From: Oncomelania hupensis
Lineage: Eukaryota > Mollusca > Gastropoda > Littorinimorpha > Pomatiopsidae
Direction of reading: 5' to 3'
NCBI GenBank assembly: GCA_036898135.1
Contig: CM072512.1
Span: 25,301,839-25,365,838, forward strand
Length of the DNA stretch: 64,000 nt
The position numbers and the translations under genes are program-made. This document shows, one piece after another, positions 1-11,394 of the stretch; position 1 is the first letter of the stretch; each line of letters begins with the position of its first letter. Below the pieces are notes generated by a model. The model saw only the letters and a list, made by a program, of their open reading frames with translations, searched no databases and was not told the DNA's origin.

Positions 1-361
1 CACACGGTATTCATGCAGTTCTCTCAAACTGTTTTGTCTTTCACCCGTCACTCTCGCACACACTCTCACCAATGTGTCAAGCACCCTCTTGTTCTTTACA
101 CTTAGCCCTCCAAACCAGCACATAAAACCAAAAGGCTGGTCTGGGAGTAGACCTGTATTTATATCTACTATGATGCTCCTTCATTTGTGTACCTCAAGAT
201 TGGCTAGGTCATCTGTTGAAAGCAGTTTCTTCTCTTCCGCTTGTGTGCTTCGTTCGTGAGGGAGATTGTTTACTTTTTGTTCAACTTAGCTGTGCTTCAA
301 AGGTCAACAGGTGTTTTTAAAGATTAATGAAAAAGTTACTTAGTTTTAAGTTTTTAATACT
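1..361. other. unassigned sequence
   Basis: I see no coding, RNA or repeat feature here. The open frames are short and lack recognisable motifs. Confidence 0.5.
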
Positions 362-369
362 ATTGCAAT

Positions 370-450
<81 letters not shown>
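362..450. repeat. (CTA)n microsatellite
   Basis: About 28 uninterrupted CTA units, ending in a short CAA tail. The poly-Leu and poly-Ser frames across it are translations of the repeat. Confidence 0.97.
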
Positions 451-787
<337 letters not shown>

Positions 788-869
788 CTTTATACACATA
801 CATTACTATCATCAACACCACAAACATATTAAGGTTCACAGCTATCAGCAGAAGCAAGCCGCTAGCCAG

Positions 870-935
870 AGTTAGTTAGTCATTGGTTATAGGGTCCAGC
901 GGACTGTAAAGAGCCGAATCACGACCACAGCGTTA
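870..935 (+). repeat. end fragment of the ~550-bp microsatellite-associated element
   Basis: This segment contains GGGTCCAGCGGACTG followed by a GAGCCGAATCA-type block. The same ~45-bp end sequence occurs at 49740-49795, at 40022-40066, and reversed at 11891-11935. Only the terminal block is present here. GGTCC...GGAC can form a small stem. It lies 90 bp from the CT tract, which fits the microsatellite association of the other copies. The family is unclassified. Confidence 0.6.
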
Positions 936-1671
936 TCAAGCAGAGCACACTCACTTGTAAAACCAGCTATGCCAGAAAAACCAGAAAAAAACGATTGTAA
1001 GTTTTAACTTGTACACACTTAGTCCTTTAAATGAAGGTTCGAATTTACATACAGATTATAAAAGTTATACTTTATAACATTGTATACTACTAATAACGAT
1101 GTGAGCTCAGGCTAAATTTAAACTTGGACATGGTAAGAGCTCGGTTTCACATATTGGTCGTGCCGCACTTCAGCAACTGTAACCTTATACGCTGCGAGAA
1201 GATTACGGTTTCTAATTTTCATATTGCATATTATGCTGATTCCGATTTTACATGGAAACTAGCTTGTGTATTGTGATCTCGGCGATGTCGCGTGAGCATC
1301 AGGCTGAGGAAGAAGACTGATATGATTAGGAGCCCGAGGGCTCGAAATGTTAATAAACCACGAAGCTGAGCTAACTCGCAAATACATCTTCCCGATGGTA
1401 ATAAATCGCTTCTTAATATTTTTTGTTAACTGTCGATGTATCACTGATTATAATATCCCACCGCCGCTTGACACTCTGAATATTTAATTACAGCCTCAAA
1501 GCAACTGAGCGGATTTTTCTTTAATTCAAGTTAACCATGCACCGTTTACATAATTTAAAAAGCCGCACCTTCGTGTGTATAGCAACGTTGCAAAACTAGT
1601 GCAGATAGAGTTATTCGTCCCTGCCTTCACCTATGCCAAGGACACCCGCTAGTTCCGGTTGAGTATTAAGC
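936..1671. other. unassigned sequence upstream of the 1672 ORF
   Basis: AT-rich sequence with no long open frame or recognised repeat. It could hold the promoter and 5' UTR of the following ORF, but I see no convincing TATA or initiator motif. Confidence 0.4.
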
Positions 1672-1959
1672 ATGGCCGAACGTAGACGGAAGACTTGTGG
1701 CGGAGGAAAACAGTATTGCGTTTGCTGCCCTAATTTCGCAGGAAAAGTAATTGAAGGGCGCATTGTCAAGTTACACACATTACCAGCTAACAAAACACTG
1801 AAACGACTGTGGGAACAACGTTTGCGACTGATTCGGAAAGATTACAACAATGTAAAATACCCCAGACTTAGTTTACCTGTTGTGCCACCTATAGGCTATA
1901 CACCACCCAAGGAGAAATGCAATAAACCAAACGTCTGCATGTTTTGGGATTATAAATAG
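1672..1959 (+). CDS. small ORF or first exon, possibly THAP-like zinc finger (95 aa)
   Basis: This 95-codon frame is not simple repeat and starts with ATG in a good context (A at -3, G at +4). It opens with a basic, Cys-containing segment (C-x2-C at about residues 17-20). Next comes KLHTLPANKTLKRLWEQRL, whose His, Pro and Trp spacing resembles the N-terminal half of THAP DNA-binding domains, and then a basic KDY stretch. The expected distal C-x2-H pair of a THAP finger is not visible: RLSLPVV stands where RLC-x2-HF would be. The protein may therefore be a degenerate copy, or the domain may finish in another exon. The tail ends in a second Cys pair and a TAG stop. THAP proteins bind DNA in the nucleus, and several derive from P-element-type transposases. 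It converges on the SAP exon 275 bp away. The THAP reading is tentative. Confidence 0.35.
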   Translation: MAERRRKTCGGGKQYCVCCPNFAGKVIEGRIVKLHTLPANKTLKRLWEQRLRLIRKDYNNVKYPRLSLPVVPPIGYTPPKEKCNKPNVCMFWDYK

Positions 1960-2234
1960 AATTCTAATCAAAGCAAACTTTAACCAAACAAATATAATGC
2001 CACAGAATTTTCTCATTACAAACAATTTGGATTCCGTGGAATTCTTGATTCTATTTGAAAATCTGAACAGATGCCTATTGAATATTTACTGAGACTAAAA
2101 ATAATTTAAAATATATTATTTTGATTCTTGCTCACATTGGATCAAGCACAATTTCTGCCTAGGTGCAATGCAACTCAGTTATGAATATTGAAAATTATTT
2201 TTAATGAATTCCACGTATATGAAAATTGTAATAC
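1960..2234. other. spacer between convergent ORFs
   Basis: AT-rich sequence. Its right end is the 5' end of a putative intron of the minus-strand SAP gene. No clear AATAAA signal was seen for the plus-strand ORF. Confidence 0.4.
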
Positions 2235-2439
2235 CTGCTGTTTCATCGGCAGGAGATTCGACGTTGTTTTCAGCTTCGTCCGCGCCATCCACGTTTTCTT
2301 GCAACAGTAGCTGGAACGTTCCATTCGCCCTGCGCACAAGCTCTTCTTTCTTTCCGCTAAGGAGTTGGCCGTGTCGTTTTAAATAGTCTTTAAGCTCTTT
2401 TACTTTCATTGATTCGAACGCGTCCAAAGAACCCTCCAT
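2235..2439 (-). CDS. first coding exon of a SAP-domain protein (partial)
   Basis: This minus-strand frame encodes a clear SAP domain, FESMKVKELKDYLKRHG followed by SGKKEELVRRANG, at about residues 9-43. An acidic Glu/Asp-rich stretch follows. SAP motifs are short helix-turn-helix DNA-binding modules found in chromatin, repair and RNA-processing proteins. I chose the ATG at 2439 (AAGATGG context). An in-frame upstream ATG at 2505 would add 22 residues. The exon appears to end at 2235 at a good donor (CAG|GTATTA, with GT at 2234-2233), because the frame beyond it turns into non-coding-like FIYVEF sequence. The rest of the gene would lie to the left and must span the opposite-strand ORF. In invertebrates SAP domains often head proteins of transposon or recombinase origin, so host gene versus domesticated element is open. 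Confidence 0.6.
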
Positions 2440-2505
2440 CTTTCTTGCTTCAACCGGAACTAGCGAACCCAAGGGCCACAACCGATCCGCCACTTTCGCT
2501 TTCAT

Positions 2506-3104
2506 TATGAAACAGCGCTATAACAGTATTAAAATACTCGTAATTAGGGTAATTTACAAGTATAGTTTTAAAAAAAGAAAACAATTTTAATGCGTGGCGC
2601 ACTTGCAAGCCCATGCAGACGATGCTGAAGGCGCTGGGCAATATCAAAACTGAACTCAAACCGCCCAGAATGCGAACTTGCTACATCCTGAATAATGCGC
2701 ACTGTCTGACGTTACAGATCATAATTGATCCTCCAGAATAGCCTGCTGGCGTGTTTATCTGTGTCTGACATGCGCTTGTGCTTTTGGACAAACGGTTTTT
2801 TTTGGACAAAGGACAAGGACGTGAAGAAATATTCACAAAGTGGACTCGACTGCTCGGCAGAAAGCCTTCTTAAAATCATCTTACATTTTACTTCATGTCC
2901 ATCTTTAATTATGATTTCCCGTGGCTAAAGCTGCGTCAGCGTTTTTATATCCGCGTTTTTATCTGCGTCTTTATGATGGCTTTGTGCATTTTTATGAGCT
3001 TGAGAAGTGGTTTATGTTGATTGATAAAAGATGAGCACGCACGATGATTTTATATCACTAAATAAGATAATATTCAAATACTAAACCCAAATACAATACA
3101 AATA
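2506..3104. other. unassigned sequence upstream of SAP exon
   Basis: Probable 5' flank of the minus-strand SAP gene. No repeat was recognised and the short ORFs have no motifs. Confidence 0.4.
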
Positions 3105-3258
3105 AGCCCATCATGCACTAGGTCCCTTTTGCCCATCTTCAGTCGCCAAGGATTGTGCTCAGTCGTCCGTGGGTCGTCAGGCTATGTGCCCGAAGGTTGC
3201 AAATGGGCGCCTCGGGTTGTAGGTGTTAGATCCTGTATCGGCCAGCGCCTTTGAGTTG
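3105..3258 (+). mobile_element. SINE 3' fragment, family 1
   Basis: It matches the distal part of the SINE copies at 3262-3705 and 33782-34200: the AGGATTGTGCTCAGT block, the GGGCG-CTCGGG block, and TTAGATCCTGTATCGGCCAG with the start of the GCGCCTTTGAG tail. The tail is cut off where the next SINE copy begins, so the two copies are adjacent or nested. Confidence 0.75.
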
Positions 3259-3261
3259 GTC

Positions 3262-3705
3262 CGTGTTCGATGGAAGGCATGGTGGCCTAATGCTAGAGCT
3301 TTGGCTTGTGGATCTGAAGGACCCGGGTTCGAGCCCAGGCCGGGGCATTGTGTTGTGTCCTTGGGAAAGACACTTTACTCCCGTTTCCTACTCCTTCGGA
3401 TGAGAGTATAAACCGAGGTCTAGTCTGTGTGTCGCATACATTCCATCATAACGGACTTTAAAGATCCTGACGCTCATGTCCTAGACGGGTGAGTGCCGGT
3501 GACAAGAACACACCCAACATGCACTTAGGTCCTTCTCCCCCATCCCTGGCTGCCCAGGATTGTGCTCAGTTGTACGGACGTCAGACCATGCAGCCCAAAG
3601 GCTGCGGGTGGGCGTCTCGGGCGGCATGAGTTAGATCCTGTATCGGCCAGCGCCTTGAGCAGCTCTTGAGCTGGTAAAGCGCTATACAAGAACGATTAAT
3701 ATAAT
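3262..3705 (+). mobile_element. tRNA-derived SINE, family 1, near full length
   Basis: The head contains pol III promoter-like boxes, an A-box-like GGTGGCCTAATGCTAGAGC (~3281) and a B-box GGGTTCGAGCCC (~3325). These identify a tRNA-derived SINE of about 420 bp. The body carries TTGTGTCCTTGGGAAAGACA, the GGATGAGAGTATAAACCGAG block and AAAGATCCTGACGCTCATG. The 3' end is GGCCAGCGCCTTGAGCAG followed by AAAGCGCTATACAAGAACG and a short AT-rich tail. The tail has the form of an L2/CR1-type LINE 3' end, which would supply the reverse transcriptase. Related copies lie at 12224-12522, 20100-20345 and 33782-34200. Confidence 0.85.
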
Positions 3706-6699
3706 AATATATAATATGGAAGGTGGTTAGCAGCTATGGTAGCCTATATTACACTTGGGAGTAAGTTTCAAAATACTCGTTGTATTTGTTTTATCTTGTT
3801 AGCGACTTTCAGTCATAAGCCAACTTCGTTGGATAGTGATCATCTAGCAATGACCAATGCGGGAGGCAGCACGGAGCGTATGCCAGCACAGGCATAACAT
3901 AAATAACGGACCAAATTTGACCAAAAATAAACCCCGGGGTGGGTAATTTCAGTGCTCCATATCCAACTACAATGACGAACAATATTCTATGTTCTTTCAA
4001 ACATTTTTTTAACATCAACTAGGAACAACAGGAGATAAAGAGACTTTTGTTAATATCTCATATCTGACACTGTGTAACCTTAGTGACCCGTTGTGGTGGA
4101 CGTCACCATGGAGAACCCCACGCTTTTTGAAGATTTTATTTTTCCATTTAAGTTTCGTTTTATTTTTTATTGAGAATGATATGATGTTGCTTTTAATTTT
4201 TATTTTTTTTGTTATTCTTTGTACCAATTTGTGTTTTGTTTCATTTTATTAAGAATTTTATGCTTTTGTATATATTTTTAACATTTGATTTCTGTAAACA
4301 AATTTTTTTAGTTTGTTTTTATTTTAGTAAGAATATTACGCTTTTGTTGTTTTTGTTTTGAGTTTAAAGTTTGTTTTTGGTTTTAAGACGAGCAGAGTTC
4401 GCTCGTGCGCAGGCGCCAGCATTCCTCGCGTCAAATTTAACGAACTATGTTTCCAGGCATCATACTTATAAATACAATTTTCCTCCATTTAACATAACTC
4501 TTTTATAAAAAGGACTACAAGCGTTCACATATTTTATGTAAAACGAGAACAATGGAATGTTTAGGTTGTGAGGATTATATAATTAATCTTTGTCGGCTTT
4601 AAGCATGTGTTTGCAGGTTAAAAAAAGAGCTTGCACGATTAAAATCTGTGTAAATAGCGCGTACGCAATACTGCGACTAAGTTGCATCCGTTGAGAAAGA
4701 ATAAAGTGTGTTTTTCACATAAAAAATGTCTACTGTACTTTCTAAAACCTTGTTTTAAAAAATGTCTGCTGAGGTCTTTAAAATGTCCTTTGAAGCTGCA
4801 GTTATTGCATATTTTGAAATGTTGCCCGTTAAGCCAGCCGTATTTAGTTGTCCCTTTTGTGGGAGAAAACAGAATTTAAAAGTTATTATAAGGGCAACAA
4901 TGCGAGTTATTACTTCATAAAACTTGCATGATGTAAAATTATTACACGTTTTGTCAATCGTAAAGTTCACTTTATTTCCAAATGAAATCGTGTTTGGTTG
5001 TTTTTTTTTTCAAGAGAATGTTCAGCAGTAAAAACAGAATTACAACTATTTCGGAACAGATAACCCTTCTGTGTGAACAAACCCAGGATTCATATAACTA
5101 CCTAAATTGCAACCTTAGATTTTAGAACTATTTTTGGCAATGACATTTCTTTCAAAAAGTTAGGTTGTTTCCCTTTTCCGTTATTATGGATACTTTTTTT
5201 TTCTCTGGCATGGAGGTGTCGTTTCTGAGGTCTTCATTCAGGCAGGCGTCTTCTCATGTTTTGGAAAATCAGTCCCTGGATTTTCACCATGCCCAGTCTG
5301 TGACGGTTTTTTTTGTTGTTGCTGGGCTCTGCACAATGGACTGCTACTACCTCCTCGTCTTAGTCTATGGGGATAGCTAGTTATCTCCCTATGACTTCAC
5401 TTAATACATTTATTTGTTGAGCTCGGTCTGTGTTTAGGCTGGGGTACAGAGATAGATAGAAAAATGGTAAAAGATCACTGTCACACTAGCTTTCACATGA
5501 ATCATAAGTAATCCAGCCACTTGATAACAGTTAAAAATCACACATTTATTTCTTCTACTCTATACACGATATTCGAAGTACGAAACTAACTTAAAAGTTC
5601 AATTGTCAATGCGAATGGTTCGCTTGCTGATAATCTAGGCAGCTACTTTTTCATCATAGGGCACTGGATACTTTCTGCCTTAATGGTTAGAGTTCTTGAA
5701 GAGTGGACTACTGTGGTCCTTTGTTACAGTTTTAGTGCACTGTTTCTGGGGCACTTAACTGCGTGGTTGAAGCGCTGCGTTGAGGTCGCTTCGGTGACAA
5801 GCTGTGTTGTCGGTGCGTCTGCTCCTTGTGGTGGCTAGATGGGTGGGCTATCATAGCGCAGTGCGTTCGATGCCTCGGCAGCCAACGTTCGGCGACGACT
5901 GGTTCTTGTCTTGTGCCGAGTTGGGCTCACGATATAACGCCTGCTCGTCTGTAACATATGAGACGAAATTCTGCACAACCCTGTATAATAGGTCTGTGCA
6001 GAGCGTCTCACTGAAGGCCAAAGTAGCCCTCAGTGATAGCTCTACATCTCTATACATAAGCGACGAACATTCTGCTAAGTCTGAGGTCCACTGGAATCTC
6101 CACTCTAATTTCCTATACATATATAAATATAAATCGTGGCTAACTATACACATAAAGAAATAATAATATTATAAACATTCTCGGGTACAGCCACTGGTCT
6201 GCAAGCATACATATAGGTTAAACAAAAACTGGTTGTGCTTGCCTCGTGGTCGGATTCTCCACGTGGTTAGGCAAAGTCGGACTAACAATTCAGTTCTATG
6301 CATAGCAAATTCCACAAACATAATTCAACAATAATATAAATACATCAAGATGAAACAGAATTATGCTCATTTACCTGTTTGACAATGTCGGGCCGTGGCT
6401 ACTTGATTGAATTCGAATATTTCACAAGAACTGCTGTCTAATCTTCTCAGGAGAGAGATTTCTCCTTGAGTGTACTGTGTACTGCTCAGCGTTTCAACGA
6501 AGACTGACGTTCTATCTCTTTGCTTGAATCACCCAGAACCGGTTCTATGTAACCTAGCTGTGTTCTCATTGGATGAAAAACCTGTGGCTGAAAAATTCGA
6601 AGCTCGACCGTAGGCTGCGATGATGTCACTAACTGTGCTTGCATCAAGCTACAACTGTGTTACGCATGATCATTTCTGTCGCCTGGCTTAAAGGGCTGT
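3706..6699. other. unassigned 3-kb stretch
   Basis: I recognise no gene. Overlapping frames on both strands at about 5804-6163 (119 and 100 aa) have no motif and no ATG-anchored coding signal. The segment at 5450-6650 is less AT-rich and could be an old transposable element or LTR remnant. I found no terminal repeats to prove it. Confidence 0.4.
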
Positions 6700-7240
6700 G
6701 TAAACGGGGCTCTTGTTATACAGTCGAGACTACTCATGAGCGGAGAACCCAGGGAAATAGCCATCTGTGTTTATGGCACAAATCCACAAAAAAACAGTAT
6801 TTGCAGCAGGGAGATCTATCTTTCCTATCATGTTCCCTCATCCCACGGAGGACAGCAACTATCCTATCCTATCCCTATCCTATCCCATAACTCGGAGGTC
6901 GTAGGGGCACCACAGATGATCGTTTAACCAGCATACTCCATCTTTCCCTGTCCTCAGCAACCCTGATTGTTTCGCTTAGTGTCAAACCAGTCCATTCTCG
7001 AATGTTGTCCTCCCACCTCTTTTTCGGTCTCCCTCTTCTACCTCCTTGCACTGTGCCTTGCAGGATGGTCTTTGCAAGACCCGATGATCTGGTGACGTGG
7101 CCATACTATGCGGAGACAGCAACTAATAAGAATTTTATCCAAGATGCTGTCAACAAACTCCAGTCCATCTCTGTAAGTGAGCCATCTTTATCACTGGTGT
7201 TGTACACAAACTGGTTGTCTCCCTTTTGTGTTCATTGCTT
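6700..7240. repeat. unclassified interspersed repeat (family R3), split by an RTE insertion
   Basis: The flanks match 56625-56790: an ATGGCAC-AATCCACAAA block and, on the other side of the insertion, ATTTTATCCAAGATGCT and GTACACAAAC. The copy is interrupted at 6862-7110 by an RTE LINE end. The family has no identifiable coding capacity. Confidence 0.6.
6862..7110 (-). mobile_element. 5'-truncated RTE-like LINE, copy A
   Basis: Read on the minus strand, it encodes the C-terminal tail of an RTE-type endonuclease/reverse-transcriptase polyprotein (HVTRSSGLAKTILQG, then GGR-RGRPKKRWEDNI and EWTGLTLSE). It ends in a (GGATA)n 3' tail. Near-identical target duplications, CGGAGGACAGCAACTA (6846-6861) and CGGAGACAGCAACTA (7111-7125), flank it and show insertion into an older repeat. 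Only the last ~240 bp of the element are present. Confidence 0.85.
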
Positions 7241-8857
7241 GTTTGTGGTAGTCAAAAGGTACGGCTATGTTTAAATGGCAATTTCAAGCTACAGTATTGT
7301 TCAACCATTGCAGCAGAGATGGCTATAGATTAAACCTTTATCCCAAAACAAACGGTCGCGCAATTTATATAATATGAACATTTCGTGTGTGATTACAGCG
7401 TTGTAGTGATAATGCGTTAATTTGGAAATATAAGTGTGAGGAAACCCTTCAAATCTTCTTTTGTTGCTTCACTTATGTTGTTACGACTAATGTAACATAC
7501 ATTCTATAGTTTCGTTCTCTCATTGCTTGAGCCAGCAAAGCATAGTCTCCCGGGAAACAAATGAATACACGTATCAAGTGAGTGTTTTGTATAATTAACT
7601 AAGTTAATCGTAGACTGCTAACTTCTCCTATACCCCCTCGAGAGGAGAGTCTTTTCCTGTTCAAACGCTCAGTATAGAATTAATGAGTAGCAAATAAGTT
7701 CGCATTAAAGTAGCTGAGAGGGAGAAGGACCACGGGACCAATCCAGCTGGCCGGGTGTAGCAAAACAAGGAATAAGTCATCTCGGAGGGACACAAAGGAA
7801 CAGGTAGGTACTTTTCTTCAGAAAAATGCGTAACTAGACTCTTAACTGTCCTACTTGCACGATGTCTCTACTAAACCATCTCGTACGTAACACGTAATAT
7901 TCACACGTACAAACCACTACCATCCATCATGTCTCTTCTGCTGTCATATTTATGTGTTTCCTATTCAAACTACGAATTAGTTTGCACGAAGATTCCGTTT
8001 TCGGGACTGTGGATTTTAGACGCACAGACGTATATTTCTGTCTCGGAAACTTTAACAAGGAAAACCTTTTAACAGGTCGATCGGAGTGTGTCATAGCTTT
8101 TGAAAAAACAAAAACCCACGCGCCGTAAAAAAAAATATTCATGGCAGAAAGCGCACCTTTTTTGCTGTCTCTTTGCCAATGATAAATATCTTATTTTATT
8201 TTTGTTTCGCTGCTGTCGTGATTGTTTTCTTTGTTTTTTTCAGGGGATTGGGGGGGAGGGGAAAGTGGGGTGGAGTGGAAGAGAGGGTATGATGTGTGCG
8301 ATAACAAACCAAACAATACATGAAAACCTGTTTTATTTTTGCGGTTGCGGAGTAACTTGAATGTTAGTGCTGTTTCCCTAGAAGAAGATGACGAGTTGCA
8401 TAATTATGAACGTACATTATTTTTCGATGCAGGAATGTCGTTGTCGTTCACGGTTTCTGTTCTTTGACAGATTTTAAAAAAAAAAAGGTATTTGCTGACA
8501 TACTGACGATAAATATGTTATGAATAATGCATGTCTTGGGATTTAGACGTAGGGGATCAGAGGCGAAGGGTGTCTGGCGGGGGTGGGGGTCTGACTTTGT
8601 GGACCGCCAATATCGACGGAAGACTTCGCAGCACCGCGTGCTCTTTAGTTTAATCCTTTGTATTGGAGTCATCATCGTTACTATTTCTTTTTATGGCTTG
8701 AGTTTTAGAAGGCCAGTGACATTTTCCAAGAGAAAGAAAACAGGTAGAATGATACGAGATATTTTTTGCTCTTGCATGCTGTTTGCAAGGTGAAAAAAAA
8801 AGCAGCAGACAAAAATGTGTGAGACTATAAAGTTTCTTCTAAAGCTACTAGAGATTC
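7241..8857. other. unassigned sequence
   Basis: No gene or repeat recognised, apart from a G-rich patch at about 8245-8290. Confidence 0.45.
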
Positions 8858-9297
8858 CTATCCTACTCTATCATATCCCATTACTCGGAGGTCGTAGGGG
8901 TGATGATCGTTTAACCAGCATACTCCATCTTTCCCTGTCCTCAGCAACCCTGATTGTTTCGCTCAGTGTCAAACCAGTCCATTCTCGAATGTTGTCTTCC
9001 CACCTCTTTTTCGGTCTCCCTCTTCTTCTACCTCCTTGCACTGTGCCTTGCAGGATGGTCTTTGCAAGACCTGATGATCTGGTGACGTGGCCATACCATC
9101 GGAGTTTTCGTTTTTTCACCACTGTTAGCAGGTCATCGTGTTGTCCAATGGTTTGTGTGATGGTCTGCCGGACTTCGTCGTTGGTGATGTGCTGGGTATA
9201 GGAAATGCCCAGAAGTCTTCTGTAGCACCTCATCTCCATGCTTTGTATTCTTCGTTGGAGATCTGCTGTGAGGGTCCATGTTTAGCAAGCATTTAGG
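8858..9297 (-). mobile_element. 5'-truncated RTE-like LINE, copy B
   Basis: A minus-strand frame at 9239-8871 reads CYRRLLGISYTQHITNDEVR, then KRKLRWYGHVTRSSGLAK, RGRPKKRWEDNI and EWTGLTLSE. This is the same RTE C-terminal region as copies A, C and F. The (GGATA)-type 3' tail lies at 8858-8880. The 5' end at 9297 is followed directly by an inverted duplication of the element's own last ~49 bp (9298-9346). Confidence 0.88.
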
Positions 9298-9346
9298 AAA
9301 CATGGACCCTCACAGCAGATCTCCAACGAAGAATACAAAGCATGGA
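9235..9346. repeat. perfect 49-bp inverted repeat at the 5' end of RTE copy B
   Basis: Arms 9235-9283 and 9298-9346 are exact reverse complements around a 14-bp spacer. The left arm is RTE coding sequence and the right arm is a fold-back copy. This looks like snap-back self-priming of the cDNA end during insertion. Confidence 0.95.
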
Positions 9347-9794
9347 TTATTAGAGATTGTAGGTGAAAAAAACCAACAATCAGTCTGTTGTGTCTCTGCT
9401 AGCGTATAATTTTGTTATTGGGTGAAAATAGTCTGCAGACAAGATTATGTCACTCTATAAATATAATTCCGCCTGGTAAACATTTTAAAACATCGTTTAT
9501 AGAGTGAAAAGAATCAATATATATGAATATTAAATCTCCGTTAAAGTATTGAGAATGTTTTTTTGTACTTGGTACAGCAGACAAGATTCTTTCAGATTGT
9601 AGTGTCCATGACAGGAATAAATACATATTGTTTATGAATTATAGTGCGAACAATGCAGAATGCAAGAATATTATTGTCTGTTATGTTTCCGATAAAAAAT
9701 ATACTTGGAATATTTGTTTATAAATGTAAATCGTGTGCAGAGTTGTATTTTTGACAGGTATTGTTAGGCTGCTAACAACGAAACTTTTCACTAG
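9347..9794. other. unassigned sequence
   Basis: AT-rich. No gene or repeat recognised. Confidence 0.45.
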
Positions 9795-10140
9795 AAGAAG
9801 AAGAATGGTGGGGAGGAGGAGGAGGAGGAGGAGAAGAAGAAGAAGAAGACGAAGAAGAAGAAGAAAGAATGGGAGGAACAAAAGAAGAAGACAAAGAAGA
9901 AGAAGAGGCGGATGGAGAAGAATGGGAAAGGAAGAGAAGTAGGAGGGAAAGGCTACTAGAAACAATTATTCAAGATGAAGATAAGGAGAATTAGGATGAA
10001 GGCAGCAGCAGCAGAAGAAGCAGCAAAGCAGAAGAACAAGAAGCAGAAAAAGAAGGAGAAGAAGCAGATGATGATTATGATGAAGCAGCAGCAGCAGCTG
10101 AAGAAGAAGAAGAAAAGAAGAAGAAGAAGAAACATGGTTG
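9795..10140. repeat. polypurine GAA/GGA/GCA-rich tract
   Basis: Nearly all-purine plus strand with imperfect GAA, GGA and GCA units. The Arg- and Lys-rich frames are translations of the repeat. Confidence 0.9.
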
Positions 10141-10214
10141 GTTGGTTGTTTTATTAACGTCTTCTTCATCGAGATGATAAGACGTACGCACGCATTCACA
10201 CACATTTGCACCAC

Positions 10215-10316
10215 ATACATACATACATACATACATACATACATACATACATACATACATACATACATACATACTTACATACTTACATACATACATACAT
10301 ACATACATACACACAT
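10215..10316. repeat. (ATAC)n microsatellite
   Basis: About 25 ATAC/CATA units with two CTTA interruptions. Confidence 0.97.
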
Positions 10317-10393
10317 ACATATAAAATACCTATTGATATTAACTGAACCACTGGAGAAGCAATCAAAACTTTTAATAATCTAACGCTTACATG

Positions 10394-10555
10394 AAAGCTG
10401 AAGAAGAAAAAGAGGAAAAAGAAGAAGAAGAAGAAGAAGAAGAAGAAGAAGAAGAAGAAGAAGAAGAAGAAGAAGAAGAAGAAGCCGCTGCAGAAGAAGT
10501 AGAGGAAGAAGGAGGAGGAGGAAAAATAATAGAATTATAAGGAGAGGAGGAGGAG
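10394..10555. repeat. (GAA)n microsatellite
   Basis: About 25 near-perfect GAA units, then imperfect GAA/GGA. The purines are on the plus strand, opposite in polarity to the TTC tract 700 bp downstream. Confidence 0.96.
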
Positions 10556-10996
10556 GCAGAGGAAGGATGAATAAGAAAAGATACTTTTAAGTAGGGAAAT
10601 GTAGTCAGCACCTTAACTGTTATAACGCGATGCTTTCAATACATTTACGTTTGATGGCCACGACATAAATGTAGCCAGGACCACATACGTTATTCATTCC
10701 TTTTACGTATCTGTCACGGCTACGTTTTATTGCTGTCACGTTTCAGGTTTGAACCCCACTGACTCACAGTCTTTTGTTTATGTTTGATTCGTATGTAGCC
10801 ACTTCTTTTTGATGCGATTTGCTTGTAAGTGCCGCCGTCTTTATCCGTGAGAGGACGTGCGCGGGCCTTTTGTGGGGACCTTCGCATCTTGAAATGTCCA
10901 CAGTTCTAAAAGTTGAACGAACTCGCTAACATGCATATAGTTTCCAGATTCTGAGGTCTTTTTTTTTCTTCTCCTCATCCTCATTCTTCTTCCTTT
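10556..10996. other. unassigned sequence
   Basis: No gene recognised. A B-box-like GGTTTGAACCCC (about 10746) stands alone, with no paired A-box or cloverleaf. Confidence 0.4.
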
Positions 10997-11078
10997 TTGT
11001 TAGTGCGGAATGCATTTGATTCAGTTTTAACATGTAAACGACTGCCATCTCTTCTTCTTTGTTTTGCCTTGTTGTTGT

Positions 11079-11137
11079 TGTTGTTGTTGTTGTTCCTTTG
11101 GTTCTTCTTTCTTTCTTTCTTTCTTTCTTTCTTTCAT

Positions 11138-11181
<44 letters not shown>

Positions 11182-11394
11182 TTCTTCTTCTTCTTCTTCT
11201 TCTTCTTCTTCTTCTTCTTCTTCTTCTTCTTCTTCTTCTTCTTCTTCTTCTTCTTCTTCTTCTCCTTCTTCTTCTTCTTCTTCTTCTTCTTTTTCTTCTT
11301 CTTCTTCTTCTTCTTCTTCTTCTTCTTCTTCTTCTTCTTCTTCTTCTTCTTCTTCTTCTTCTTCTTCTTCTTCTTCTTCTTCTTTTCTTCTTCT
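11079..11394. repeat. compound (TTG)n(TTTC)n(CTT)n microsatellite
   Basis: TTG units (11079-11095), TTTC units (11105-11178), then about 70 CTT units to 11394 with few interruptions. This is the longest GAA/TTC tract in the window. Open frames of up to 182 codons here are repeat translations. Confidence 0.98.

Noticed and set aside
3272..3345. tRNA gene
   Set aside because: The A and B boxes are good but no cloverleaf closes and the sequence continues into a conserved SINE body. The heads at 33790, 62580 and 18720-18830 were rejected as true tRNAs for the same reason.
5804..6163. Gene at 5.8 kb (119 aa + strand, 100 aa - strand)
   Set aside because: Two overlapping frames on opposite strands, no motif, and the plus-strand frame starts at TTG. 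Neither has a coding signal I can defend.
10741..10765. tRNA B-box at 10.75 kb
   Set aside because: GGTTTGAACC stands alone, with no A-box or stem partners at the right spacing.
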